Below are positions 1 to 9,251 of a DNA stretch of 64,000 nt, piece after piece. The stretch's first letter is position 1. Each line of letters opens with the position of its first letter. Source of the stretch: Gemmatales bacterium (GTDB lineage Bacteria > Planctomycetota > Planctomycetia > Gemmatales > Gemmataceae); NCBI GenBank assembly GCA_026004675.1, contig BPJP01000002.1, forward strand, positions 186,001 to 250,000, given 5' to 3'. The translations under genes and the position numbers were made by a program. The notes below the pieces were generated by a model. That model ran no database searches. It saw only the letters and a list, made by a program, of their open reading frames with translations, and had not been told where the DNA came from.

Positions 1-1
1 G

Positions 2-529
2 GATGCTGGTCTCTGTTGGGATACGGCAACAGCCATCCGCCGAGCCAGGCAGTTCGAACCGTTCAACCTCACCTGGCTTGAAGAACCTCTGCATCCAGAC
101 AACGTGGAAGGTTACGCACGCCTGTGCGACAGCCATCCACCAATGCGTATCGCAGCTGGCGAAGAAATCTGCGACATCGCCGAAATGCGACGACTGATGG
201 ACGCCGGCATCGATGTCGTCCAGGTTGATGTCACCCGAGTGGGCGGTTTGGCGCGAGCCAAACGCATGGGGTGGGATGCTGCCGAACGCCATCGACTGTG
301 TGTCAACCATTCCTACAAGACAGGCATCAACATCGCTGCCAGCCTGCATTTCGTTGCCGCCTTGCCTAATACAAGTTATTTCGAATACTGCGTCGAACAG
401 GGACCACTACGCACATCGTTGACGATTCAAGACTTTCCCATTACGAATGGCCGAATCAACGTGCCGGAAGAACCAGGTCTGGGTATCGAATTGAACGAGG
501 AGATCGTTAAAAAATACCGGGTACCGTAA
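2..529 (+). CDS. Enolase-superfamily enzyme (mandelate racemase/muconate lactonizing type), 5' truncated
   Basis: The start lies before the window; the frame is open from base 2 and gives the last 175 residues. It is the C-terminal half of the enolase-superfamily barrel. The three metal-ligand strands are visible: an Asp at the very beginning (DAGLCWD), the Glu of WLEEPL (residues 25-30) and the Glu of AAGEE (51-55). A later NHSYKTG (about 102-108) lies where the catalytic His of the mandelate racemase subgroup is found. Such enzymes abstract the proton alpha to a carboxylate, usually of sugar acids, as racemases or dehydratases. The exact substrate cannot be told from this fragment. It ends about 70 bases before the next gene on the same strand. 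The family call is firm and the specificity is open. Confidence 0.85.
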   Translation, partial: DAGLCWDTATAIRRARQFEPFNLTWLEEPLHPDNVEGYARLCDSHPPMRIAAGEEICDIAEMRRLMDAGIDVVQVDVTRVGGLARAKRMGWDAAERHRLCVNHSYKTGINIAASLHFVAALPNTSYFEYCVEQGPLRTSLTIQDFPITNGRINVPEEPGLGIELNEEIVKKYRVP

Positions 530-601
530 CCTCGACGGGAGCGAGGCAGAGAGAGGCATCGCCCGTGGTGGTGCATTGTTTGTCGCAAAACCTTTATTAG
601 T

Positions 602-2624
602 ATGAACCAACATTCGAACAGCGGAACAGCAGCGGAAACAACCCAGAAGGAAAAAGGAGAGGCCTCTCCAGCATCCAAGCACGACCACCAGCACTTCTGG
701 CTCTGGGTCATGTGTCTGACGGGCGTCGATTATTTCAGCACGTTAGGCTATCTTCCCAGTATCGCCTATGAAGCGACCGGCCAACTCGCCCCATTGGCGA
801 CAGTGGTTCTCGTCTTCGTAACGCTGTTCGGCGCTTTGCCTGTCTATTCTTATGTCGCGTCGCGCTCGCCTCACGGCATGGGGTCGATCAGTCTGCTGGA
901 GCGTTTGTTGCACGGCTGGGGAGGAAAGCTCCTGGTGCTGGTCCTCCTGGGCTTCGTGGTCACTGCCTTTATCTTTACCAAGACACTGTCCGCTTCCGAT
1001 GCTGCCGAACATTTCATTCATAATCCCTTCTGGAATTACATGCCTTCAGCGATTCGAGACCTGAGCGAAGAAACGCAGCGCATCGTAGTCACCATGGTGC
1101 TCTTGATTGTCCTGGGGGCTATGTTTCTTGGCGGATTCCGCGAAGTCATCCGTGTTGCCGTCGCCATCGTCGGCGTGTTTTTGACGCTTAACGCCGTCAT
1201 TATCGCCAGCGGTGTTTGGTACTTATTCAGTCATCCTGATCGCTTTCAACATTGGCTGAGCATTCTGCAGCAGCCGGACAATTGGGGGATCGAAGACGTG
1301 CCGTTCTCCGGTGGTGATTGGGGAACAATCGTGCTGCTGTGTTGCTGGTTTTTTCCGAAGCTGGCACTCGGTTTGAGCGGTTTCGAAACCGGATTGATGG
1401 TCATGCCGTTGATCAAAGGCGATCCCGACGACGATCCCAACCATCCCAAGGGACGGATCCGCAATACCCGCAAATTATTGCTGACTGCGGCGCTGATCAT
1501 GTGCGTCTTTTTGTTGGGTTCGTCGCTGGTGACAACAACGTTGATTCCTGCCGAAGCGCTGGCCAAGGGAGGCCGGGCGGATAACCGTGCCCTGGCCTAC
1601 CTGGCCCACGGTGAAAGTCCCTTCAAGATTTGTCCTGTCTTTGGCGATATTTTCGGCTCGATCTACGATCTGAGTGCCGTCGTCATTTTGTGGTTTGCCG
1701 GTGCCAGCGCCATGGCAGGGTTATTGACGTTGATTCCGCAATATTTGCCGCGCTATGGCATGGCACCCGAATGGGCCAAGGCGATAAGGCCTCTGATTAT
1801 TCTTTATACGTGTGTCAATCTGCTGGTCTGCTGGATCTTCAAAGCCAGCGTGCTGGCCCAAAGTGGCGCCTATGCCACCGGCGTCCTGGTTTTCATCGCC
1901 TCCGGTTGCGTCGCGACGTTGATCGATCGCTGGCACTCCCGCAAAACAGAAGGAACACGATTCTGGTCCTGGGCTTTGAGCCTTCTGTTGTTCGGCATAG
2001 TAACGATCGTCTTTTTCTACACCACATTCGCCATCGTTATCGAAAGGCCTGACGGCATCGCGATTGCGACCATCGTCATCGTGACGATCATGGTTTCTTC
2101 CATCGTGTCGCGAGCGGTACGCAGCCGGGAGCTCCGCTTCGAGGGATTTCTTTTCGAAGATAACGAATCACAATTTCTTTGGGAAAGCCTCAAGCTGTTG
2201 GAGTTCCCCGTTTTGGTACCCGCATCGTCCAGGACGACGCGACCTCAGCGAGAAGGAAGCGAGCATTCGCGAAGAACACCGGCTGGGACCGGACGTTCCG
2301 ATCGTCTTCGTCGAGGCGTATCTGGGCGACGCCAGCGACTTTATGCTTCGACCTGTCATGAAAGTGATCCAAGAAGAAGGACGGTTTATTCTTCGGATTC
2401 GCAAATGCGCGTCCATCGCCCATGTGATCGCGGCAGTCGGGTTGGAGCTTTCGAAAGAAGGCAAGCCACCGGAAATCCACTTCGGCTGGTCGGATGAATC
2501 GCCCCTGGCAGTAAGCATTGGGTTCCTGCTTTTTGGTGAAGGCAATGTCCCCTGGCTGGTTCGCGAGTTGATTCGCCGATCGGAACCTGATCCAGCCAAA
2601 CGTCCGCGTGTTATCATTGGTTAA
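602..2624 (+). pseudogene. APC-superfamily amino acid permease, interrupted by a one-base frameshift
   Basis: The first part (602 to about 2220) encodes a hydrophobic protein with about twelve membrane segments. Near its start it carries GVDYFSTLGYLPSIAYEATG, typical of APC-type amino acid/cation transporters with a soluble C-terminal domain. The frame as written continues to a stop at 2497, but its tail after about residue 539 is low-complexity and arginine-rich. From about 2217 the plus-one frame resumes a sensible soluble domain (HRPGRRDLSEKEA, then VPIVFVEAYLGDASDFMLRP) and runs to a stop at 2624. Removing one base in the run GTACCCGCAT (2216-2225) joins the two into a 673-residue protein. 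No clear ribosome binding site precedes the ATG at 602. This could be a true inactivating mutation, a recoding site or a sequencing error. The substrate is unknown. Confidence 0.8.
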
Positions 2625-2665
2625 CAACGACTCCGGCTCGCCATTTTCGATTGCGAGGAATTGTC

Positions 2666-4897
2666 ATGGCCAGGCGCTACCTCGGGATCCTTGTTTTGAC
2701 CGGCATGTTTCCTCTGTTCGGTTGGGCGCAAGAAGAAACGAAAGAACAATTGGTGAATACGAAATTTCTGCGCGATTATTCGTCGACACGCGGCTTCATG
2801 TTGGGCCGCCCGACCAATAGCAGGCTGACACCCGACGGCAAATCCGTCCTCTTTCTCCGTTCCCCAGCACGGGTGCCGAAACGCAGTCTGTTTGAACTGG
2901 ATCTAGCCACCGGCCGCGAAAAAGAACTGGCCAGCCCGCAAGCCTTGCTCAAAGAGGGGGAAGAAACGCTCACTCCGGAAGAAAAAACCCGGCGAGAACG
3001 CATGAGAATCAGCGTCGGCGGTTTCACCAGCTTTCACCTTTCCAAAGACGGAACACTGGTCCTCGTTCCGTTTTCCGGTCGCCTGTTTCTCGTGCACCGC
3101 GACGGCAGTCGAACAATCCGCGAACTCAAGACCGGTTCCGGGACGATCATCGACGCGAAACTCTCACCCGATTCCAAAATGGTAAGCTATGTGCGCGACC
3201 ACGACGTGTATCTATACGATTTGGCAACCGACAAGGAACGCCAGCTGACGACCGGTGGCTCCAGGCTGGTAACGCACGGCTTAGCCGAATTCGTCGCCCA
3301 GGAAGAGATGCGTCGCTATACCGGCTATTGGTGGTCTCCCGATTCCCGATACGTCGTCTATGAAGAAGCCGACGCCAGGGACGTTGAAGTCTGGTATGTC
3401 GCTGATCCATTTCGTCCTGAACGCCCTGCCTTTCCCTCGTCCTATCCCAGACCGGGAAAAAACAATGTGAAAGTTCGCGTCGGAATCCTGCCAGCGAAGG
3501 GAGGCGAAACGACTTGGATAAAATGGGACGTCGAGCGATTTCCCTATCTGGCACAGGTGCGTTGGGAAAAAGCCGGTCCGCTTACCATCACCGTGCAAAG
3601 CCGCGACCAGCAGGCACTGGCGCTGCTTGCGGTCGATGCCAAAACAGGTCAGACAAGGCTGCTCGTGTCCGAGCGCGATGCGGCGTGGGTTAACCTTCAC
3701 CAGGATGTCCCGCGCTGGCTCGATGACCGGAGTTTTTTGTGGGTCAGTGAACGGAGCGGCGCTCCCATGCTCGAACTGCGTTCCGTCACTGCCAGCGGCA
3801 GCCGACTTGTCAAGACGATCGGTTCCGAAAAGCTGACTTATCAAGGGCTTGTCGATGTTGATGCTCGCGCAGCCGAAGTGGTTTTTCGCGCAGCGATCGA
3901 CCCGAGCCGCACCGACTTGTTCCAAATCAACTATCGCACTGGAAACCAAAAACAAATGACAGCTGGAGACGGCATCTACGACGCTGTCTATTCGGCGAAC
4001 CACAAGACCTATGTCCTGCAGTCGGTAACGCCGAAAACGATGCCCGTCACGACAGTCCATGATCGTACCGGGAGACGACTCGCTACGTTGCCTTCGCTGG
4101 CGGAAAAGCCACCGTTTGTACCCAATGTCGAATGGGTGACGGTAGGAGCAAAGCGGCAATTCCATGCATCGCTCACGCGCCCCAGAAAGTTCGACAAGAA
4201 AATGCGCTATCCTGTGTTGCTGCATGTTTACGGAGGGCCGCTGCACAATAAAGTTCGCCGGGCCATGAATACTCGTCTCATCGATCAATGGCTCGCCGAT
4301 CAGGGCTTTATCGTAGCATCCCTCGATGGCCGGGGAACGCCGGGCCGCGGACGCGATTGGGAACGTGCCATCTACAAACATTTCGGCTCAGTTCCTCTTG
4401 CCGATCAGGTCGAAGGACTCAAGGCACTGGGACAGCGATTCCCCGAAATGGATTTGAACCGCGTCGGTGTCTTTGGCTGGTCTTTTGGCGGGTACCTGTC
4501 GGCGCTGGCTGTTTTTCGGCGACCCGACGTCTTCAAAGCAGCCATCGCCGGCGCACCCGTTTGCGATTGGTTCGACTACGACACGCACTACACCGAACGC
4601 TATCTCGGCGTGCCCAAAGGACCCGACGACGAATCGTATCGCGAAGGCTCCCTGCTTACCTATGCACCGCAATTACGCCGACCGCTTCTCATTATCCACG
4701 GTACTGCGGACGACAACGTCTATTTCCGTCACACACTCAAACTTGCTGATGCGCTATTCCGCTCGGGAAAGGACTTCGACGTTCTGCCCCTGCCAGGCTT
4801 GACCCATATGGTTCCCGATCCTGTCGTCATGGAAAGGCTGTGGTCACGGATGGCCCTCTTCTTTCGCCAACATGTCAGCACGCCTCACCAGCGATGA
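2666..4897 (+). CDS. Exported prolyl oligopeptidase-family serine peptidase (S9, dipeptidyl-peptidase IV-like)
   Basis: A 743-residue protein. The ATG at 2666 is chosen because GAGGAA lies just upstream and a signal peptide follows at once (LGILVLTGMFPLFGWAQ). An in-frame TTG at 2651 is less likely. The N-terminal two thirds resemble the DPP IV-type beta-propeller, including an EEMRRYTGYWWSPDS stretch of the S9B group. The C-terminal 230 residues are the alpha/beta hydrolase domain, with nucleophile GWSFGG, the acid in HGTADDNVY and the His in GLTHM, so the triad is complete. It should cleave X-Pro or similar N-terminal dipeptides from peptides outside the cytoplasm. It starts 41 bases after the repaired end of the permease gene, so co-transcription with a transporter is possible. 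Confidence 0.92.
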   Translation: MARRYLGILVLTGMFPLFGWAQEETKEQLVNTKFLRDYSSTRGFMLGRPTNSRLTPDGKSVLFLRSPARVPKRSLFELDLATGREKELASPQALLKEGEETLTPEEKTRRERMRISVGGFTSFHLSKDGTLVLVPFSGRLFLVHRDGSRTIRELKTGSGTIIDAKLSPDSKMVSYVRDHDVYLYDLATDKERQLTTGGSRLVTHGLAEFVAQEEMRRYTGYWWSPDSRYVVYEEADARDVEVWYVADPFRPERPAFPSSYPRPGKNNVKVRVGILPAKGGETTWIKWDVERFPYLAQVRWEKAGPLTITVQSRDQQALALLAVDAKTGQTRLLVSERDAAWVNLHQDVPRWLDDRSFLWVSERSGAPMLELRSVTASGSRLVKTIGSEKLTYQGLVDVDARAAEVVFRAAIDPSRTDLFQINYRTGNQKQMTAGDGIYDAVYSANHKTYVLQSVTPKTMPVTTVHDRTGRRLATLPSLAEKPPFVPNVEWVTVGAKRQFHASLTRPRKFDKKMRYPVLLHVYGGPLHNKVRRAMNTRLIDQWLADQGFIVASLDGRGTPGRGRDWERAIYKHFGSVPLADQVEGLKALGQRFPEMDLNRVGVFGWSFGGYLSALAVFRRPDVFKAAIAGAPVCDWFDYDTHYTERYLGVPKGPDDESYREGSLLTYAPQLRRPLLIIHGTADDNVYFRHTLKLADALFRSGKDFDVLPLPGLTHMVPDPVVMERLWSRMALFFRQHVSTPHQR

Positions 4898-5141
4898 AAG
4901 AAGCGCTGGTTTCACGCAAGACCGCTGAAATCGATGCGTCTTTCCGACTGCGCCGGCGGTAACGGTCGCATCACTTGCGCCAGCTTCGCTTTCTGGAAGG
5001 AATGGACGTCCGCTCGACATGAAAAGTCGGTACGTATTGTTCCCGAAAGCAGACTTTCCCGGTCATCGTGCCGAAAAATGGAAGTGGAACGGTACAGGCC
5101 GAATCGCAGTCAGCTGCCAAATGTCCCGTCGGATTGGTCCC

Positions 5142-7400
5142 ATGTCAAACCGCCGCAACGAAATCGCCGCTTTGCTTTTGCTCATCGTTGGACTGGTTCT
5201 GGTTTTGAGCATCTGTACGAGAGATTCCGCCGACCCTTCGCGTAATGTCCTTGGCGGTTTCGGCGAATGGCTCGGACATCTTCTGGTCGAAACTTTCGGG
5301 TTGGCGGTTTATGCCCTTTTGGCCGGCTGGTTGGTCTTGGTACTTCTGCTGTTTTTGCAGCGGGAAGTTTTGAAGTGGTCTTTGCGGCTGCTGGGCTGGA
5401 TCGTCTGGTTACCCGTGGTCGCGCTGTTGGCGGATCGACTCACCGATCGGTTTCCGACGGTTGCCAAGGCGGGAGCGGGCGGAACCCTCGGCGCCTGGTT
5501 GGCGGATTGGTTCTCGAGTCATTTCTATCCAATCGGGCGGATCATCATGGTCGCGGCCGCGTCGATCCTCGCCTTGCTGCTTACTGCTGATTTTCTCGTC
5601 ATCGGAGCGCTGCGACAGGGAAAGGTCATCATGGGTCGGCTGTTGCCGCTTCTAACAATTGTGTTGACGTTTCGCCGGCGAAAAGGAGTCCGCCGCAAAG
5701 GCAAACCCATGGGCAAAACGAAATCCCAAACCGGCAAGAACGAAACCCCAATGACTGAAGACGGCGAAGACGTTATCCCGCTCGACGATTACCAATGCGA
5801 TGACGAGGCGATTCCGATTCGCCATCCGGAAATGTCCATCCAGGAAGACGCCGACAAGAAGACAGCTGCCGATCTGGCCATCGCTCGCCCGATGCCGCCA
5901 GCCACCGACGAAGACCGGTTTGCCGATTTCGAACTTCCACCGTTATCGCTGCTCGAAGACCCGGAACCGTTCCCGTATGAGGAGCACGATCAACTTCTCC
6001 GTGAAAAGGCTGTTTTACTGGAGAAAACGTTTGCCGACTTCAACCTCAATGTCCGGGTCGTTGGTATCAATACGGGGCCAGTGATCACCCAGTACGAAGT
6101 GGCGCTGGAAACCGGGATGCGTGTCAACAAGGTCACCAATCTCGCCGACGATTTGGCCTTGAACCTTCGAGTGCCGAGCGTGCGGATCGTGGCCCCCATT
6201 CCGGGCAAGAACACGGTCGGCATCGAAATCCCGAACGAACATCGAGCGACCGTTCGGCTTAAAGAAGTGATTCGCATCTTCGGCTCGAAAATCAACAAAT
6301 ACCGCATTCCTCTGTTTCTGGGGAAAGACACGGAAGGCCATCCGCTGGTCTATGACCTGGCAGAAATGCCTCATTTGCTCATCGCTGGCCGGACGGGAAC
6401 TGGTAAATCGGTGTGTATGAATGCCATTATTCTGAGCATTCTCATGACGCGCCGCCCTGATGACGTCAAGATGATCATGATCGATCCGAAAATGCTGGAG
6501 CTGAGCGAATACGGTTCGATCCCGCATTTGATGCATCCGGTGGTCAAGGACATGAAAAAGGCAGAGGCCATTCTGGCCTGGGCCGTTGACAAAATGGAGG
6601 AGCGCTACGACCTTCTCAGTCGAGCTAGAGTCCGCAACATCGCCGCTTACAACGAACTGAGTCGCGAAGAGATTGAAGCACGCGTTCAACCGACCGAGGA
6701 AGAGCGCGAAAAACTTCCAACTCGCATGCCGTACATTGTCATTTACGTCGATGAAATGAACGATTTGATGATGACGATGCGCAAAGAGGTGGAAGGGCAT
6801 ATCATCCGCCTGGCACAAAAATCCCGAGCGGCAGGTATCCATCTGGTGGTCGCGACCCAGAAACCAACCGTGGACGTAATTACAGGCTTGATCAAGTCCA
6901 ACTTGCCGGCGCGAATCTGCTTCCAAGTCGCCAGCAGAACCGATAGCCGGGTCGTTCTCGATGAAATGGGAGCGGAAAAGTTGCTTGGTAAAGGCGATAT
7001 GCTGTTTTTGGCTCCAGGAACCAGCACGCTCATTCGAGCCCAGGGGACATTCGCCAGCGACCGGGAAATTTCCAACGTCGTACAACATATCGCCTGCGAA
7101 CCGTGCTATGTCGATGAACTGGTTCAACTCAGCGCAGAAAGCGACAAGAAGGGGGAGGGAAACCTGGTCGACCGGCTTCGTGCTCGCGATGAACTCTACG
7201 AACGAGCGATCGAGATCGTGATCCGCGAAGGGCGCGGCAGTGTATCGTTGCTTCAGCGGGCTTTAGGCATTGGTTACGGCCGGGCCGCGCGGCTCATCGA
7301 TTACATGGCCGAGGACGGCATCGTCGGCGAATACAACGGCAGCCAGGCACGCGAAGTCCTTTATGACATCGAACGTTGGGAAGCACTGAAAAGCGCATGA
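5142..7400 (+). CDS. ftsK: DNA translocase FtsK/SpoIIIE
   Basis: A 752-residue protein if started at the ATG at 5142, just before the first membrane helix. In-frame ATGs at 5121 and 5019 are possible, and none has a good ribosome binding site. Four transmembrane segments occupy the first 180 residues. An acidic linker follows, then the alpha/beta motor domains with Walker A GRTGTGKS (about 416-423) and Walker B YIVIYVDEMNDL. The DNA-reading gamma winged helix is at the C-terminus (GRGSVSLLQRALGIGYGRAARLID). The protein anchors at the division septum and pumps chromosome ends and dimers through it. Many planctomycetes lack FtsZ, so here it may act only in chromosome clearance. Its last 40 bases overlap the end of cobT on the opposite strand. 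Confidence 0.95.
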   Translation: MSNRRNEIAALLLLIVGLVLVLSICTRDSADPSRNVLGGFGEWLGHLLVETFGLAVYALLAGWLVLVLLLFLQREVLKWSLRLLGWIVWLPVVALLADRLTDRFPTVAKAGAGGTLGAWLADWFSSHFYPIGRIIMVAAASILALLLTADFLVIGALRQGKVIMGRLLPLLTIVLTFRRRKGVRRKGKPMGKTKSQTGKNETPMTEDGEDVIPLDDYQCDDEAIPIRHPEMSIQEDADKKTAADLAIARPMPPATDEDRFADFELPPLSLLEDPEPFPYEEHDQLLREKAVLLEKTFADFNLNVRVVGINTGPVITQYEVALETGMRVNKVTNLADDLALNLRVPSVRIVAPIPGKNTVGIEIPNEHRATVRLKEVIRIFGSKINKYRIPLFLGKDTEGHPLVYDLAEMPHLLIAGRTGTGKSVCMNAIILSILMTRRPDDVKMIMIDPKMLELSEYGSIPHLMHPVVKDMKKAEAILAWAVDKMEERYDLLSRARVRNIAAYNELSREEIEARVQPTEEEREKLPTRMPYIVIYVDEMNDLMMTMRKEVEGHIIRLAQKSRAAGIHLVVATQKPTVDVITGLIKSNLPARICFQVASRTDSRVVLDEMGAEKLLGKGDMLFLAPGTSTLIRAQGTFASDREISNVVQHIACEPCYVDELVQLSAESDKKGEGNLVDRLRARDELYERAIEIVIREGRGSVSLLQRALGIGYGRAARLIDYMAEDGIVGEYNGSQAREVLYDIERWEALKSA

Positions 7401-8458
7401 CGGCATGCTACCCCCCGGCTGACGCCCGCTTCGTCGAACGACGCCATCTCGAACAGCACAGCCAACGCAGCATCGAGTAAAAGCAGGGCCAACGCGGCAC
7501 CCGTTCCTTCTCCCAATCGCAAGTGCAAGTCGAGGAGCGGCTTCAACCCCAATTTTTCCAGGGCCAAACGATGACCTGGCTCAGTGGATTGATGCGCCGC
7601 GATAAAGTATTGCCTTGCTTCTGAATGCAGGCCATCAGCCAGCAACGCCGACGCAGTCGTGATGAAACCATCGAGTACCACAGGAATCCCCCTGGCCGCT
7701 GACGCCAGCATCACGCCTGCCAGACCGCCGATTTCAAATCCACCGACTTTTGTCAATACGTCAATCGGATCACGTCGGTCCGGTCTGTGAAGCTGCCGGG
7801 CTTGCTCGATCACGCTGATCTTGTGTTGCCTGCGCACGTCGTCGATTCCCGTCCCGGCACCAGTGACAAGTTCCGCGGGTACATCCAACATCACAGCGGT
7901 GATTGCACTGGCGGAGGTCGTATTGGCGATTCCCATTTCGCCGACACCGATGACGTTGATGCCGCCGTCGATCAACTCGTTCGCCAGACGGATACCTGCT
8001 TCGATCGCGGAAACGGCTTGCAATCGCGTCATAGCTGGTTGGATGCGAAAATTCGCTGTCCCGTTGCCGATACGATGCGAGCGGACCGTCGGCAACGACG
8101 GTGGGTTTTTCGTGCCCATGTCGGCGATAACGACTTTGGCGTCGGCTCGACCGGCCAAGACGTTGATTGCTGCCCCCCCACGAACGAAATTCGCAAGCAT
8201 CTGTGCGGTGACGATCTGCGGATAAGCACTGACCCCTTCGTCAGCAATGCCGTGATCCGCCGCCATCACCACAATCGCTTTTACCAGCGGCTTTGGACTG
8301 GTCGTGCGATAAATGCCACACAGCTTGCAGGCTAGTTCTTCCAACCGTCCGAGACTGCTGACCGGTTTGGTCTTCTGGTCTAGAATCTTTTGCGCCTGCT
8401 CCGCCGTTCCAGTCGCAACCGGACGCATGGAGGCCAAGGTATTTGCCAATTCGTTCAT
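7361..8458 (-). CDS. cobT: Nicotinate-nucleotide--dimethylbenzimidazole phosphoribosyltransferase
   Basis: A 365-residue protein matching CobT over its length. KPVSSLGRLEELA lies near the N-terminus. The nucleotide region has MAADHGIADEGVSAYP and FVRGGAAINVLA. The C-terminus has the LRLGEGTGAALAL stretch, whose Glu is the catalytic base in the family. The enzyme transfers ribose phosphate from nicotinate mononucleotide to dimethylbenzimidazole, making the lower ligand of cobalamin (nucleotide-loop assembly). No other cob genes are nearby, so here it may serve salvage. Its final 14 codons overlap ftsK antisense. The region upstream of the start shows no riboswitch. Confidence 0.95.
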   Translation of the reverse strand: MNELANTLASMRPVATGTAEQAQKILDQKTKPVSSLGRLEELACKLCGIYRTTSPKPLVKAIVVMAADHGIADEGVSAYPQIVTAQMLANFVRGGAAINVLAGRADAKVVIADMGTKNPPSLPTVRSHRIGNGTANFRIQPAMTRLQAVSAIEAGIRLANELIDGGINVIGVGEMGIANTTSASAITAVMLDVPAELVTGAGTGIDDVRRQHKISVIEQARQLHRPDRRDPIDVLTKVGGFEIGGLAGVMLASAARGIPVVLDGFITTASALLADGLHSEARQYFIAAHQSTEPGHRLALEKLGLKPLLDLHLRLGEGTGAALALLLLDAALAVLFEMASFDEAGVSRGVACRHALFSASQRSMS

Positions 8459-8639
8459 TCACATCATCTCATTCGCCTGGCGACACATGAATGGCGAAAC
8501 GAACTGAAGGCATTGTACGACTCTGCCGGCCAAGCGGACGAACCGACCAGGGCTGCAACCGCCATTCGCCTTGATGTTCGCGTCCAACAAGGGCATAGTG
8601 CCAGCAGAGTGACATACTTTCTATCGAGAGGCAGGCGAG

Positions 8640-9020
8640 ATGCCGAAAACGCGCAGTTTAGGAAGTTCGTGGTTGCCGTTTGCATTGCTCCTATTCGCAG
8701 GCTGCAACCGGCAAGATGCCGACAAACTGGAGCAGATCGGCCATGTCATTGTGAGCAAAGTGAAGTCGTTGGATTCGGACGGCTGGCAAGCTGCTACGAC
8801 CAGGTTGAATCAATTGACGCTACAATCCCGCGTCAGCGCCCGATTACGCTGGGACAAGGCTTTGGAAAAGAGCCAGATCGAAGTGCAGGCCCATGAAGCC
8901 TGCGTCGAATTGAAGGGCATCGTCCTCAACCTCGAACAACGCCAACGAGCGGTCCATTTGGCCGAGACAACCTCAGGTGTCGAAAAGGTGATCGATCAAC
9001 TGGTAACATCCGGACGTTGA
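8640..9020 (+). CDS. BON-domain lipoprotein
   Basis: A 126-residue protein with a lipoprotein signal: a charged start, a hydrophobic core and the lipobox LFAGC (Cys about 22). After the anchor, residues about 62-124 fit a BON domain: two short helices, then VELKGIVLNLEQRQRAVHLAE and GVEKVIDQL, the usual 'V-x-L-x-G-x-V ... R-x-x-A ... GV-x-x-V' pattern. BON domains sit in the periplasm or outer membrane of several osmotic-stress and transport proteins and are thought to bind membranes or ligands. It is divergent from cobT with 181 bases between. Its function beyond the family is not known. Confidence 0.75.
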   Translation: MPKTRSLGSSWLPFALLLFAGCNRQDADKLEQIGHVIVSKVKSLDSDGWQAATTRLNQLTLQSRVSARLRWDKALEKSQIEVQAHEACVELKGIVLNLEQRQRAVHLAETTSGVEKVIDQLVTSGR

Positions 9021-9083
9021 GACCTGACCGCTTGTCGCCAGCCAAACAAACCGTCGTTCGACGGCGTCGTGTCGGCGTGCCAC

Positions 9084-9240
9084 GTTCCTACAACCATGTA
9101 GGAACAATTGGGACAGAGAAACCGCGTCGAAAACCGACAGGTGACGGCTGAATGCAAAAGCTGGGTAAAATAGGTAATGCGATATAAGAGAGCGTTTATA
9201 AATACATTCCTACACGTCCAGCGAAATTTTCCTACACGAC
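9084..9240. repeat. Cluster of TTCCTACA motifs including a perfect 9-bp inverted repeat
   Basis: GTTCCTACA at 9084-9092 and its exact complement TGTAGGAAC at 9097-9105 form a palindrome with a 4-base centre. The same TTCCTACA core recurs at 9207-9214 and 9229-9236, both followed by CG. The cluster lies between the BON lipoprotein and the 3' end of the sialidase-like gene, so it flanks two gene ends rather than an obvious promoter. No T-run follows the hairpin. A protein-binding site or a small repeat are both possible. Confidence 0.4.
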
Positions 9241-9251
9241 TTGGCCAGCCA

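Noticed and set aside
3281..4381. Open frame of 366 codons on the minus strand within the peptidase gene
   Set aside because: Antisense to the conserved S9 peptidase; no signal, domain or ribosome binding site.
8459..8639. Cobalamin riboswitch ahead of cobT
   Set aside because: The 181 bases between cobT and the BON lipoprotein gene contain no B12-box sequence.
9084..9105. Hairpin GTTCCTACA/TGTAGGAAC as a terminator
   Set aside because: No T-run on either side, and it lies 64 bases past the lipoprotein gene.
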